A stretch of 64,000 nucleotides of DNA from Brienomyrus brachyistius. Its lineage: Eukaryota > Chordata > Actinopteri > Osteoglossiformes > Mormyridae. The translations under genes and the position numbers were made by a program. Positions 1 through 10,893 of this stretch are shown here, in pieces. Under the pieces are notes generated by a model. The model did not search any database and was not told the DNA's origin. It saw nothing but the letters and a program-made list of their open reading frames with translations. The DNA is taken from assembly GCF_023856365.1 (NCBI RefSeq), contig NC_064541.1, forward strand, positions 25,026,214 to 25,090,213. Direction: 5' to 3'. Numbering within the stretch: position 1 is the first letter of the stretch; each line of letters starts with the position of its first letter.

Positions 1-689
1 CCTTAGCCACATGGGCTTCCTATGGACTTCCTATGCTGTGAAGAATTCCTGCCATTCATTCATCTCTCAGACGAAAGTCCGATCCTCTTTAAGCAAATGT
101 GCTTCCTGATCTGTGTTTTGTCATTTTCTTAAACGGTTTTATTTTCCTCGGTCTAGTTGGGACTAGGGCTCAGTTTTTGTGTCTTTGTAAAAGCATGATC
201 TTCTAGTTATTCAGGTCCGTATCTTAAATTTTGTCTACATTACTAAGCAAAATTAAATGCCGATTTTTATAAGTGAAGCATTCCTGGGATGACGTCTGTT
301 GTTGTTTTAACCTTCAGTTTTGAAGCTGGTGTACCTTCTCTGGACCTAGTCAATGGTCTCAGTGTGTTACAGTTCCACCTGCGGCTGAATTTTATTTTTT
401 ACTTTTAAATAAAACTTGCATTGATATGTTTTGCTGCTGTATAAACACGCAGTATATTTACTGAGCTTCAGGGAACTTTTCAGTACTTGTACAGCTGTGC
501 TGTAAAAATGGATACACCTAATAAATCTGAATCAGTATTACACATGCTTTGACACATCGTTTATTTCTACATGCTGATCTGGGTCAAGTTCCAAAACACA
601 GAAATGAATCAAGTATTAACTTGATTCATTATCACTGTTGTAATAGTAATTTAATAAAATAGAATGATGTTTTATTGATTTCTGGGGGG
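1..689. other. AT-rich non-coding start of window, possibly a 3' UTR end
   Basis: I see no coding exon here. The stretch is AT-rich and carries plus-strand AATAAA signals (one at 520-525), so it could be the end of a 3' untranslated region of a gene lying to the left of the window, converging on znf830. On the minus strand an AATAAA at about 677-672 could equally serve as a distant poly(A) signal for znf830. Neither use can be decided without transcript data. Confidence 0.25.
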
Positions 690-905
690 AAATCCTCTTT
701 TTGCCAACCTCATGCTGCTCTCCATGAGACAAACACACTCATAATAGCAGGGCAGTCACCTATAGTCCTGTGCCTATAGAACTGAGGACTAAGGACGTTG
801 CTCAAGGGCCCACAGAAAGATGCCTATTCTACCAAGGGTGGGCTTAAACCAGCAACCTTCTGATCGCAGGCACAAAGGTTTAGCCAGCTGAGCCACACAC
901 TGCCA
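690..905 (-). mobile_element. tRNA-derived SINE, minus strand
   Basis: Read on the minus strand, the right end begins with a tRNA-like head containing an A-box-like TGGCTCAGCTGG and a B-box-like GGTTGCTGGTTTAAGCCC, the two parts of an internal RNA polymerase III promoter. The body then reads GGGCCCTTGAGCAACGTCC. This layout is that of a teleost tRNA-derived SINE. It lies just downstream of the znf830 stop codon, so it may sit inside that gene's 3' untranslated region. Confidence 0.65.
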
Positions 906-1669
906 CCTAAGAAACAGCTGAGGCTGGTTTGAGGCTGGTCTCTGGCCAGTGTGGGATGTACAGCGAGCAGCTGCACACTCAGCCCACTCAGCCACTCAGC
1001 AGCCTGCTTGAAGCCATTCTGCAAGGTCATTCCGCATAACAGGGCATTACGCTAGAATCCCCACCATGCATGATCAGAAGACTAGGACATATTAATCAGA
1101 CATATATTCTGGTATTCCATATTACCCACGCTGCTAACAGCCCCATCTTCCATGTCACTTACATAGACTGCAAACTACTGACAATCCAGTCAAGAGATCA
1201 GCATAGTCATTCCATACTGCTTCGTGACATGGGCAGTGGGCATGGACAGTGTCAGCAAAGCAGCCAGGCAGTGTTTCAAAAAACAAAAAGAAAAATTCTT
1301 TAATACAGAGAGATTTGGACAGGAGGCCTCATCAACACTGGATATTCACATTCAGAAATGTACAAAAAAGCAAGTGGCTTGTCACCCAGTGTGGCTGACC
1401 AGCAAGAAAGGCTGCAGTTACACATCAACATTCAGGGTTTTTTGGTCATGGTAGGTAAAGAATGGGGCTCTGACTGCTTAAAGTGTCTTCGTCATTTGAG
1501 TGCGGTCTTGGGGAGCTCAGGGAAGGAACTTGAAATCAAACTTTCTCATAATTAATCTAGAAAATATATCTGCTTAGTCCTGTTATCTAAAGGTTCAAAG
1601 CATATTGCTAAATCATAACAGCTGAAGCATTTAGGAGTTTAGCAATGGATCAGTTTGGGTTTTAATAGT
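906..1669. other. Downstream flank of znf830, no recognised feature
   Basis: This stretch lies between the SINE and the znf830 stop codon. On the minus strand an ATTAAA occurs immediately after the stop (1663-1658) and another near 1298, either of which could act as a poly(A) signal. I see no coding potential of its own; short open frames here are not supported. Confidence 0.3.
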
Positions 1670-4600
1670 TTAGTTCAGCACTCTTTTGGCTCTCCAGTCA
1701 CGAGACAGCAGACTAAAGAGTTCCTCCTCCTCCTCATCCTCCTCCTCTTCCTTGTCCCCACTGCTCCTCTGTTCCTGCTGTGGTTTCGAATCCACCTGCC
1801 CCATGTTCTTCATCACCTCCCTTCTGTCCCTGAGTAACTCTACTCGCCGGTAACACTCACTGTGAAGATGGTCAAACACAGTACGGTCAATCAACTCTTT
1901 CGCATCCCTGAGTGTCTGAATACACCAATAAGACTCTCGATGGATGGATGGATGGATGGATGGATGGATGGATGGATGGACTCACTCACTCACTCACTCA
2001 CTCACTCACTCACTCACTCACTGTACAATCTCTACAGGGTTACCCACATCTGCTCGTCAATCTCGTCAATCTGACGCTCCAGACGACCATCCTCATCCTC
2101 CTCAGCAACGATAGCTTCTGAGGCCTGTGATGAAGGTACCCAGGTAAGGGACAGGTGTGATGACCTGGCACTATGTTCTACACGGTGGCCATACGCATGC
2201 CAATCTGTAGCAGGTATCTATGCTACACGTGGGTTGATATATACAATTTATATAATTCAGTATGTAACCTGCTGAAATTGTAAATAAATGTAAATAAATG
2301 CAGGTCATGGGGTAATGGCTGGCAGAGGGCTGTTCTTCATCAGCGCTCAAGGAGAGTGTCTGTCCCCTTACGCTGTTCACATGCCGCATTTCCTTCTGAA
2401 ACTCCTCCCACTCCTTGTCCATCAGGTCTTTGGGGGCATCCACCTTGCGTACCTGAAATCACAGGCCCAGCGTCACCTTTCCGCTTAGGTGTGTCCTGTT
2501 GTGGTGTGATGCAGCTCCAGACGCAGCCCTTCCAGCCTTCCCTACTTCACACACGGCCAAGCCATGCTGAGCTGAACTGGAGTGAATCAGACTCCCTGCC
2601 ATCTCTTATGGTGGATATTACGACAATTTCAGATATCTGACCAAAATATTACAGTACTAAACAACATTTACTCTCATTCATTGCTGTCATTTATCTCAAG
2701 AATAGAATTCAGCGTGCAATGAGGTTTTTTTTTTTTTAATTAATCATTAATACTGTTTACACTTTTTTTTACCACTGTCAAGTTCATATTCTTTTAAGTG
2801 AGTTCGGCATAATTATTCCAATACTCGTTGTACTGTCCCTCTCACTAACTGACTGTACTGACTATAGCAGCACTGGCAAAGGACCCATTCATCATGCTGT
2901 TAAATTATTTATCCCCATGGAGCTGGCCCACAGATTCATAATAATGCAGGAATTAAGGTGCAGGCTCCTCTCAGACTGAACTGGTTCAGATATCTAAAAG
3001 TATAAACACTGTTAAACAGAGTAACATCTTTCAATCTTCCAGATATGAACTGAAGTAAATTTAAACATAATACAGTAGAACCTTGGAACTTGAACGCCTC
3101 TTAACTCGACCAACTATGACATCGAACGGTCTGTTGAAATCTTTTTTTTTTTTTTGTACTTGTACCTAGACTGAATTGTAATTTTGGAACTCGACCATTC
3201 CTGCTAAAGTTTAAGCGTATGGGTCAAGACACATTAAGTTGTACCAAATCAGACCTTGAACGGACTGGTCGAGAAAAAACTAGATGCAACTAGACTGAAA
3301 ATTCGGAACACAACAAAGCAAAACAGACCTGCTAAAATTTGTACAGATCAAGGTGTGTCTCTGATGGGCTGAAAAAAGGCAAATGGACCTAGTAAGAGTA
3401 CCAGTAAACTTAAAAAGGAAATTATAGCAAGACTGGTACGTGTATGTCTGCTCTCGCTTCAGAGTATGGGATTGTCATTTGTCTCATGTTTATTGCTTTT
3501 GCATGTGTGATTTTCATGCCGTTTCATATTGATTGTTAATGCTTTTTATCATTAGTTAGTTAGGTAGATACGTTTAAATAGGCAATCACTCGGTGGTCTG
3601 GAACGGATTAAATTAATTTACATAATTTCCTATGTGGAAATCTGACTTGGTCCTCGACCAAATCACCTTCTGGAATGAATTAAGTTTGTGTTCCAAGACA
3701 CTACTGTATCATATAAAACAAATAATGGCCGCAGTCTCAGAAAATGGTTTAATATGTCTAATGGTAGACTGGCAACAAATGTGGCGTTGCTTGATATAAA
3801 TACATTTGACCTGAAACAGCTACAATAAAGCACATAAAAGGAGGAGGAGACTATAAAGAGAAAATACAGAACATCTGTAGAAAGACAGGTAAGGGGAGCA
3901 GATGTCTGGGAATATGATGCTAATTCAATGCTCCTCTTTTTGTTCTTTGAACAGCACCAACCAAGCTAATAAGACTAATTATCTCTATTTCAATTGTAGA
4001 TAAAGTTCCAATAAATTAGTTCAACTTATCAGAGTGCTTGTGACACGATAACATTCAGTAGTGCTCTAAGCAGACTGCAGATCTGATTTTCTGACAGCAG
4101 GGGAACTCGGCAGATTGAGAGAATGATCCGAATTGCCCCAAATCCTTTCGATAATGCTCACATTATTATGCAAAATAAAAGACATATTTTACCTTTGCAT
4201 CTATCACCGGATCATCAAAAAATCCCTCAGGTAAGGCTTCAGCTGTGTTCTCCTTCCTGTAAAAGTACAAAGGTCAAATTATCACTATATGCTCACAGTC
4301 AGATATGATCAGAAATTCAAATATTTCATTAGAAGTAGAGTGTATCCTCATAGCCTTCATAATGCATTCATTATACATTCACAGAACTTTCAGTGTGCTT
4401 TCTTAATGCATTCATAGAACATTCATAAGCAGCAAGTAAGTATACCTTAATATCTTAACAACTTTAATATACATTAATAAATATTATACAATTATGTTGT
4501 TATTATCATATAATGTTTGCTATAAATGTATATTAAAGCTGTTAAGGTATGTCAGAACGTTAAGATATCCTTACATGCTGCTTATGAATGTTCTATGAAG

Positions 4601-4672
4601 ACATTATGAAGGTGCCTTTAATGTAAAGCATTATGAAATATGCTTACCCAAACACGCAATCATGCTCACTCA

Positions 4673-4724
<52 letters not shown>

Positions 4725-6908
4725 TAATAATTAAGAACGCAGTACTGTCCCATACCTTTCCACAGGCTTCTCTGGTTCATCTACTTTCAGAATGGATCCT
4801 GAGTGAGACACAGCAGGAACGCTGGGAAGGCCACTGTCAAAAAAGTCTGGGCAGTACATAAATATATATATTATATATATATAAACACCAATTATGCCAC
4901 ATATTATACAATGTTTTTTTATTGGCTAAACTTTTCCAAGTGAAAGGTTGATCTGTTCCACTGCGTAGTACTGTGTAAGTGATTAGCTCATCCATGCCAA
5001 TACTATTCCATTCATGTCATCTAAAGCAGCCTTATGTATCAGAACTTTAAATGACTGTCCTATACAAATTACCTGCTGGGAGTCCAGGTGTGGTGGATGA
5101 AGGCAAGAGAGCAACGTTCTGCTTTGTTTGCTCTGCATCACCAACAGCATCATCTTCATCATCATCATAGTTCCCAGCTAGTAACCCAAGCCCTGATGGT
5201 TTTTTCGAGCCTGCAGTATTCTGTCCCAGTCCTCCATCAAAAAAGTCTGCAGGAATCCTAGAGAATGGGAGCAGAAAATGGACATGCACACAAATACCTG
5301 ATTCAGAGCAACCATATTACACCAGAAATGTAGTTCAGGTTGTGCCACTCACAACAAAAATTTACAATGCAACTGACCTAACATCACAATTATTTCCAAA
5401 CAACAGCATAGATTGAGTTTCACATTGGGTGGGAAACAACGTAATAATTCAAATGCAAAGGTTTACGTATTGGACAACTGAATGAAGCCAAGGTAAATGT
5501 TGGGGATATGTCCCACCCATTTCCTATGTTCCTGTTTCTATTTATAGCAACTAGAAAAACAATTAAATACAAGAGAAATAAAATGCATGCACATAATGTC
5601 AAAACTCACCCTGACACAGATGATGAACCCTCTGCTTTACCTGTAAGGTAATTCTGTAAATCACATGTGCTCTACTGAACAATTTAATTTTTGGCAAGAA
5701 CTGCTGTGAAACTCATATTTGATATAAATCTAAATATTTCAGATAACAATGCTCAATATATTCCTGTTTGTCAGCATAAACACAGAATGGACAAAATTCT
5801 TCTTTGGAGAATGTGTTAATTCATTAACCATACATAAATAAAGGATAAATCTCTTTAGGAAATACGTAAATCCAAATTGTCCATGGCGCAAATAGGTTAC
5901 CTTTTTTTGCTGCAGGCTGTTGGGAGTCTGATGTCTTTCGTTTTAGCACAGAAGATGTAGGATTCTGACTAACTGAAGCAACAATCGGACCTTGTTTAGT
6001 TTCTTTCAGTTCAGCCACTTTCTGTATTAAAATAGACCCAAAGGTAACTGTGAAAACACTGTCTAACAAACACCTTAATAGCAGATTCAATACATTGCTA
6101 CCCACCAACAACAAATGGCACAAGGGTGCTAGTAAACAAACTATCAAGCACACTGCTACACAGTTTGGGTTCCTTTGCACAGGCATAAGCTCTTTTGAAA
6201 ACTCAAATGCCACAGCATTTCAGATTTCCCTTTGCACAGGCATTTGACACAAAGCATGCTGTAAATCTGAATATGCCTCTACCATATGTTTTGATATCAA
6301 ACAAACCTCTTTGTGTGGTTTTCCCAGGACGTGAGTTTGCCATAATATTTCAGACTTGACGGGAATATTGCAGAGCACACAGCTCAGGTGTCCAAGGCTG
6401 TTGTACGTGAGCGACGGAGGTTAAGGTCAATAAAAGTAAAATCTGGAGTCACTCGTTTAAAAATCATTAATAGAAAACATTACAAGGGCAATGAAGTTGA
6501 TCTAAGACATCGGCCATAATTCTATCTTTCGTATGGCTTATCCAGCACAGGGTCGCCATGAGCCTTTAGTATATCCGAGGCAGCTCAGGGCATGAAGCAG
6601 GGAACTTCCAAGACGACATACCGGCCCACATCGGGACACACGCAACGATACACTATGGAAAAGTAAAACATGAAACACTAAATCGAAAAGAGTCAGCAGG
6701 TAAACAAGACATATCTCACATGCCGACTAGAAACAAAACGCGAGCTACCGTCAGGACGCATGATAAAAACAAAAGGATATTTTGCAAAGGGCGATTCGAT
6801 ACGTTTCTTCTTGCCGGTTGTTTCTTTCTGTTTCTCTTTCATGAGCCGCCGCAGCTCCTCCTGACTAACCGATTTCTTTCCCTTGTCATTTCGGGAGGAC
6901 GCCATCAT
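1670..6908 (-). CDS. znf830: ZNF830 (CCDC16/OMCG1), complete ten-exon coding region
   Basis: Coding exons on the minus strand are 6908-6781, 6406-6307, 6021-5901, 5640-5610, 5257-5073, 4846-4756, 4256-4193, 2452-2372, 2124-2048 and 1859-1670 (TAA at 1672-1670). Together they give 355 codons with consistent phases; the mammalian protein is about 370 residues. Residues 17-43 hold the conserved [11 protein letters not shown] and RIESPFAK. Residues 52-74 form one C2H2 zinc finger (C52, C55, H68, H74; C-X2-C-X12-H-X5-H). Acidic FFD motifs recur at 131-134, 189-192 and 231-234. The segments [18 protein letters not shown] and QIECYRRVE and an acidic tail ending [13 protein letters not shown] complete it. 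The known family role is a nuclear subunit of the Aquarius intron-binding complex (with AQR, XAB2, ISY1, PPIE), acting in pre-mRNA splicing; it is also linked to DNA repair and to early embryo survival. ATG occurs twice in tandem (6908 and 6905); the second matches the usual MASS start. Family identity is very secure; exon edges are inferred from splice signals and homology. Confidence 0.95.
1940..2022. repeat. Compound tetranucleotide microsatellite in znf830 intron 9
   Basis: About ten units of ATGG/TGGA (1940-1980) run directly into about ten units of CTCA (1981-2022). The whole block fills much of the 188-nt intron 9 (2047-1860), so length changes would alter intron size between two coding exons. 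Confidence 0.95.
3073..3706. mobile_element. Non-autonomous TA-flanked DNA element (pogo/Tigger-like) in znf830 intron 7
   Basis: The left end CAGTAGAACCTTGGAAC and the reverse complement of the right end CAGTAGTGTCTTGGAAC match closely, and each end is flanked by TA, the target duplicated by Tc1/mariner/pogo transposases. The 634-bp interior has no transposase frame and repeats CTCGACC-type motifs, so it is non-autonomous. The superfamily assignment is inferred from the TA target and the terminal motif. Confidence 0.55.
4350..4625. mobile_element. Large imperfect palindrome (fold-back MITE) in znf830 intron 6
   Basis: The left arm contains CATAGAACATTCATAAGCAG and the right arm its reverse complement in the form CTGCTTATGAATGTTCTATG. 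Further inward, ACTTTAATATACATT pairs with AATGTATATTAAAGC around an AT-rich centre near 4490. This resembles the abundant teleost MITEs built from ATTCATAA-type motifs. It lies wholly inside intron 6 (4755-4257). Confidence 0.6.
4675..4722. repeat. (CA)24 microsatellite in znf830 intron 6
   Basis: An uninterrupted run of about 24 CA dinucleotides lies about 34 bases downstream (in gene sense) of exon 6's donor. Long pure CA runs are usually polymorphic. Confidence 0.97.
6407..6780 (-). other. znf830: znf830 intron 1, U12-type AT-AC intron
   Basis: The intron starts with ATATCCTTTT (6780-6771), which fits the U12 AT-AC donor consensus, and ends with AC (6408-6407). A CCTTAAC at 6426-6420 fits the U12 branch site, with the branch A about 14 bases before the acceptor, as minor introns require. 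Joining 6781 to 6406 restores the conserved reading [12 protein letters not shown]. No GT-AG pair I could find gives this reading. The 374-nt intron also contains a degraded SINE tail on the minus strand (about 6515-6655). Confidence 0.85.
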
Positions 6909-7060
6909 TCCGGATGTAAACAGGAGTTTAATTCCGGTGTAGAAGTCAAGCATCGAAACAGAACTTTTATTTTGATACAACAAACGGAAATAGCAAGCGG
7001 AAGTCTCCCCTTTATTTTTGCCAGCTTCACACTTCACTTATAAGTGTTGTAATGCCACTG
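6909..7060 (-). promoter_or_regulatory. znf830: Probable TATA-less promoter and 5' leader of znf830
   Basis: The region just upstream of the znf830 start contains a GCGGAAGT ETS/GABP-type site (6997-7004), a second GGAA site (6986-6989) and a GATGGCG YY1-like sequence overlapping the start codon on the minus strand. Housekeeping vertebrate promoters often have such sites and no TATA box. The transcription start itself is not visible from sequence. Confidence 0.45.
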
Positions 7061-8439
7061 TTGGTGGATTGCATGAACTGCCCTCATTCGCCTTATTTTC
7101 TAGGTTATAAGATACAAACAGTAGTTTTGCATGCTAATCGGTTAAATATCCACGACCCAAATCTCTCACTTCCTACCTTCGTACATATAGCTTTGTGAAT
7201 GACGTATTTGTTAAGGTTTTGGTTAGCTAAAATTATTTAACCCCTATTTAAACGTCTTATTTCTGAATATTATCAACATTCATTTAGATATGAAAGATGG
7301 TACAATGGTCTAACACCTCCAGCGGTGTTAAGATTACTGCTCTGGACTCTGTGCGTTTAGCCTTTGCATGTTCTCCCCCAGCTTACTCGGGTTTTCTGCG
7401 CAAAAATATGGTCAATATGTAACGAAATACCTGGATTTGCCGACAGATGGTGGTATTGTGACATTTTCAGCTTAAAATATTGTTGGACAGTTTTCTTTTC
7501 CAACGATAAATTGAAGTAATCGTTTTTATGTTAAAAAAACATACTTTAGACTTTTCAGTTGTGAATATTTTATCAGTTAGGCTTTTTTTTATATTTGCCG
7601 GAGGATTTTTATTAATTTGATTTTTAGGGGCAATATAATTTTTCACTAATAATTTGAAAAAAAATTATACCAAAGTATAGACACAATGGTTAGCAGTTGT
7701 CTTTGTGTGTATGGACTTTGTGTGTGTGTGTGTGTGCGTGTAGTCATGAATATATTACATTGTAACCTTTGGTTAAGGTTGTCATTGTTGGAATTAAGGT
7801 TATGCCCATAGAAATAAATGAATAGTCCTCATAAAGATAAGATGAATACACATATGTGTGCATGTTCCTTGTAATTCACTGGCTTGGCATTTTGGTTTGG
7901 ATTTCTGATTACACAGCAACTGTGTGATTGTCTTAGCGCAAAACTCCAGGATAATATTTTGAGCATAGTGATTTTATGCATTTCATCTTCTTTCTGGCCA
8001 TCTTTTCTGAGTAGCTTACACTCCCTGGGATAGACTCCAAGCAATGCTACATTAGATAAGTGGTTCTGTAAATTGGAAAGGGGGGATGTTTTATACTCTT
8101 TGCCAAAGTCTGTGTTTCTGCAGCCATTGATTGAATGGTTGACTAGATGGCATTTTTCAGAATGGAACAGAATGGAATATATGTAGTTAATACAAAGGTG
8201 AGCTGTTGCAGACATTAAAAGATATTTTACATATTCAGCGAGAAGGTACACAACAGTTTTGCACTATTGAATTATAGATGCCTACTTCAGGTGTCGTTTT
8301 CAATTAATCATTGTCACAGGTTCATTAAGGGCTCCAAGTGAAAAGTGATGCACCATTTCAGGGTCAAGACATTGCAAAATGTGTAGCAACCCATGTATAA
8401 TCGGCATATCAGTATGATGATAAATAAAAACCAGGCATA
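7061..8439. other. Upstream flank of znf830 with two degraded repeats
   Basis: No gene is visible. A degraded SINE fragment on the plus strand occupies about 7285-7420 (motif TTTGCATGTTCTCCC followed by GGGTTTTCTGCG). A second fragment at about 7690-7850 has a short TG run (about 7720-7738) followed by CCCATAGAAATAAATGAATAG, matching the repeat seen at 21930-22240. The rest is AT-rich and unassigned. Confidence 0.5.
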
Positions 8440-8604
8440 CAGAGGTGGACAGTTCAGGTGCAGAAAGTAAAAATCCAGAATAAGATTTTGTTTCATCCAA
8501 CCAGTTGAGTACTCTGTGACTGTGACTCTTTATGCTCACCTGGTTGGTTGAAACAGAATCTTGGTCTGGATTTGTACATTCTGGACCTGAACTATCCACC
8601 TCTC
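8440..8604. mobile_element. Fold-back MITE, family 1 copy A
   Basis: The two halves are near inverted repeats: CAGAGGTGGACAGTTCAGG at the left pairs with CCTGAACTATCCACCTCTCC at the right, and the inner AAATCCAGAATAAGATTTTG pairs with CAGAATCTTGGTCTGGATTT. The centre is ACTCTGTGACTGTGACTCTT. A second copy with the same ends and centre lies at 36880-37029. No protein is encoded. Confidence 0.8.
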
Positions 8605-10218
8605 CAGCGAAATCTTCTAAAGTTCTAAAGATATTCTACTGTCACTATCCTACCTATGCTAGGTAAATACGCACATACTTATTTTCTTTAGAAATGTATA
8701 CCGATAGCCTTACCCTTTTCTTTATATCCTGGGTGACGTTTGATGGCCTGAGTTGGGTCTTTGGTCTTTCCATCTTCACAGTGGTCTTGGACGGCCTAAG
8801 CCTGTGTCTTTGCACACTGTCCCTGGGCTCTGACTGTCGTCAATAGACTGTATCTTTGTGATGTAGACCAATACTCTGTTGAAAATTATTACCATTAAAC
8901 CCATTCATGCATGGTGTACACATTCGCCGACAGCTGATTTAAGGCTATTTTAGGTAAATGTAAAATCCTGGTACTCACTGGGTTTGTGGAAAAGCTCAGT
9001 CAGGGACAGTTAGGTCTTACCTATGCTTGCATGAAGAACAGAATGAGAAAGACCCAGCATGGTAGGAGAACACTGGCCAAGAAGTGGCCTCACCAAGAAT
9101 ATTGTCAGGTGTTGTTATGAACTGCGTTCATGAATGAGCACGACATGCTAAGAAACACATCGCGAGTCGTTTCAGTCGGTTGTGCTTTACGGACTCTCGG
9201 CCTGATGTAGTTTGCCTTGTACGTGTGATCAGATTGTCAATTCCTCACATTTCGTTCAATGCATTTCTGTTCTGGAATTGGATGTTTGGAACATAACACA
9301 AAGGGTAGTGCATGATATAATCACACCGAGAAAGCATACGGAGGAACTAAAACTACATCAGTGAGAGTGACAGATTTTAATGGACATGGCACAATGAACC
9401 TCTATAATCATCCCCTTAAGGCCTATTACACACTGTCTGCTTTGTAATGTCATTGGAATCACCGATTCTTCTAATTGGTGAAATTGCCACAACGGAAAAG
9501 TAACCCATATTTATATAAAAATGCATGAAAATTCAATTGTCAGAAGTAAACATTGAAATCCGCTCCCCCTAAACCAGTGAGACTGTATTCTGCATTGTGC
9601 ATGATGGCACCCATGATGTGCAGCTTAGGAACAGCAGGTTCATATCTTCCTTTGGCGTTTCAGTGATGCCGTTTTTAGAAATACGACATGGGAGCCTCAG
9701 ATGATCCGGAATAGTCCCCGGGAGTCACAGGCTTTCTTTCTTCAAATTTATTTGTGATCATTGCATGTGTAACTATGAGTTCATAGTTTTAAGTTATATT
9801 TTTAATATAAATTCTTATATGAGAGAATTTCCCAGATGTAGAATTTTTATGAAGTGGTCATTGAGTCAGAATCTGCGAAAGTGACGCTTCATTCTCTGAT
9901 ATCTGAATGTTTGCTAATAATCTGCAGTGGGCATGTTATGCACTCTGGCTCTGCCTTATTGATCATCCTTTACCTTCATTCTTCATCTGATTCTCATTGT
10001 GAATGCAGGAGCCGTATTGATCCACTGCCATGCATGGGCAGGCATACAATTTCCTAGGCATTTGTGATTTCTTAAAGCTATTTTTAGGGGAAAAAAATTA
10101 ATGGTGAGGTCATGCTATAAAGCGTTTTTACTTCTGCACTTTTGAAAAACATTTGCAGCTAGCAAGGGATGTGTCAATGTCCAGAAAAAGTATCTGCTGA
10201 AATATTTATGAAGCAAAA
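8605..10218. other. Unassigned AT-rich intergenic stretch
   Basis: I find no exon-like frame, RNA gene or repeat family that I can name here. Short open frames are of chance length. Confidence 0.4.
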
Positions 10219-10893
10219 TTAAAAATGGATAAGTTGTTCCTTCTCTAATGATGAGAAGTCATGGCAGTATATTGCCAGATCACTCTGGGATATGATAGCA
10301 AGCAAAAATACATGATATGGGGATTTGGCAGTTAATAACGTTTTTGGTTGATAGGGTTTCCTTTTTAGCGTGACAGGGATTGGGTAGATAGGGGATTGAC
10401 ATAACACTGAAAGTAAACATGAAGAATGAAGATCCTGTTTTGCCAGGAAGGGGGGGGCTGCGACTTGGGTGTTATACTGAATCAAAAGCAATAAGGCATG
10501 GGGGTCTGTCTGGGGTTGAAACCAGAGCACGTCATACCTGGCATACACACATGAGGCATAATTATGGAGGAGGTGTGGACATCCTGGACAGGTCAAACAG
10601 GTCACAAGCCCATCCATTATGCTCACCAGTTTCTTATTCCCAATCCTTATATAAGACAGAACCTTCTTTTCTCTCCCTGCAGGATACATGCAGACCCTGA
10701 TTTTGTCCTTTTGTACCTGCCCACCCCCCACCACCAACCTGCTTGCACTGAAATGACTCTTTTGCTTTCCTTGCTCCTCACACCTTATTTTATATTGCGC
10801 TCCCTCCCAGCCCCAAATCCCCCCACGCCTTACATTCTCATGCCGCATTATTCTGGCTGCTGCCCTGCATGGCGCAAGTTTTCTGACCTATAA
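10219..10893. other. Region open in several frames, function unknown
   Basis: A minus-strand frame of 209 codons (10848-10219) overlaps plus-strand frames of 93 and 109 codons. The segment is locally more GC-rich and poor in stop trinucleotides, which can open several frames by chance. The minus-strand product has no domain I recognise, no clear composition bias and no nearby splice partner. A plus-strand CTTATATAAG at about 10645 and a CTCTCCCTGCAG acceptor-like site at about 10672-10683 are suggestive but unsupported. I do not assign a gene. Confidence 0.2.

Noticed and set aside
1655..1837. Plus-strand frame rich in Leu that could pass for a membrane protein
   Set aside because: It is the antisense of the acidic C-terminal tail of znf830 exon 10.
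4640..4861. Plus-strand frame with a Thr-His run
   Set aside because: It is the (CA)n microsatellite followed by the antisense of znf830 exon 6.
5824..6213. 129-codon minus-strand frame with a hydrophobic N-terminus
   Set aside because: Only 6021-5901 is a znf830 exon; the rest is intron read-through, so the apparent membrane segment is not real.
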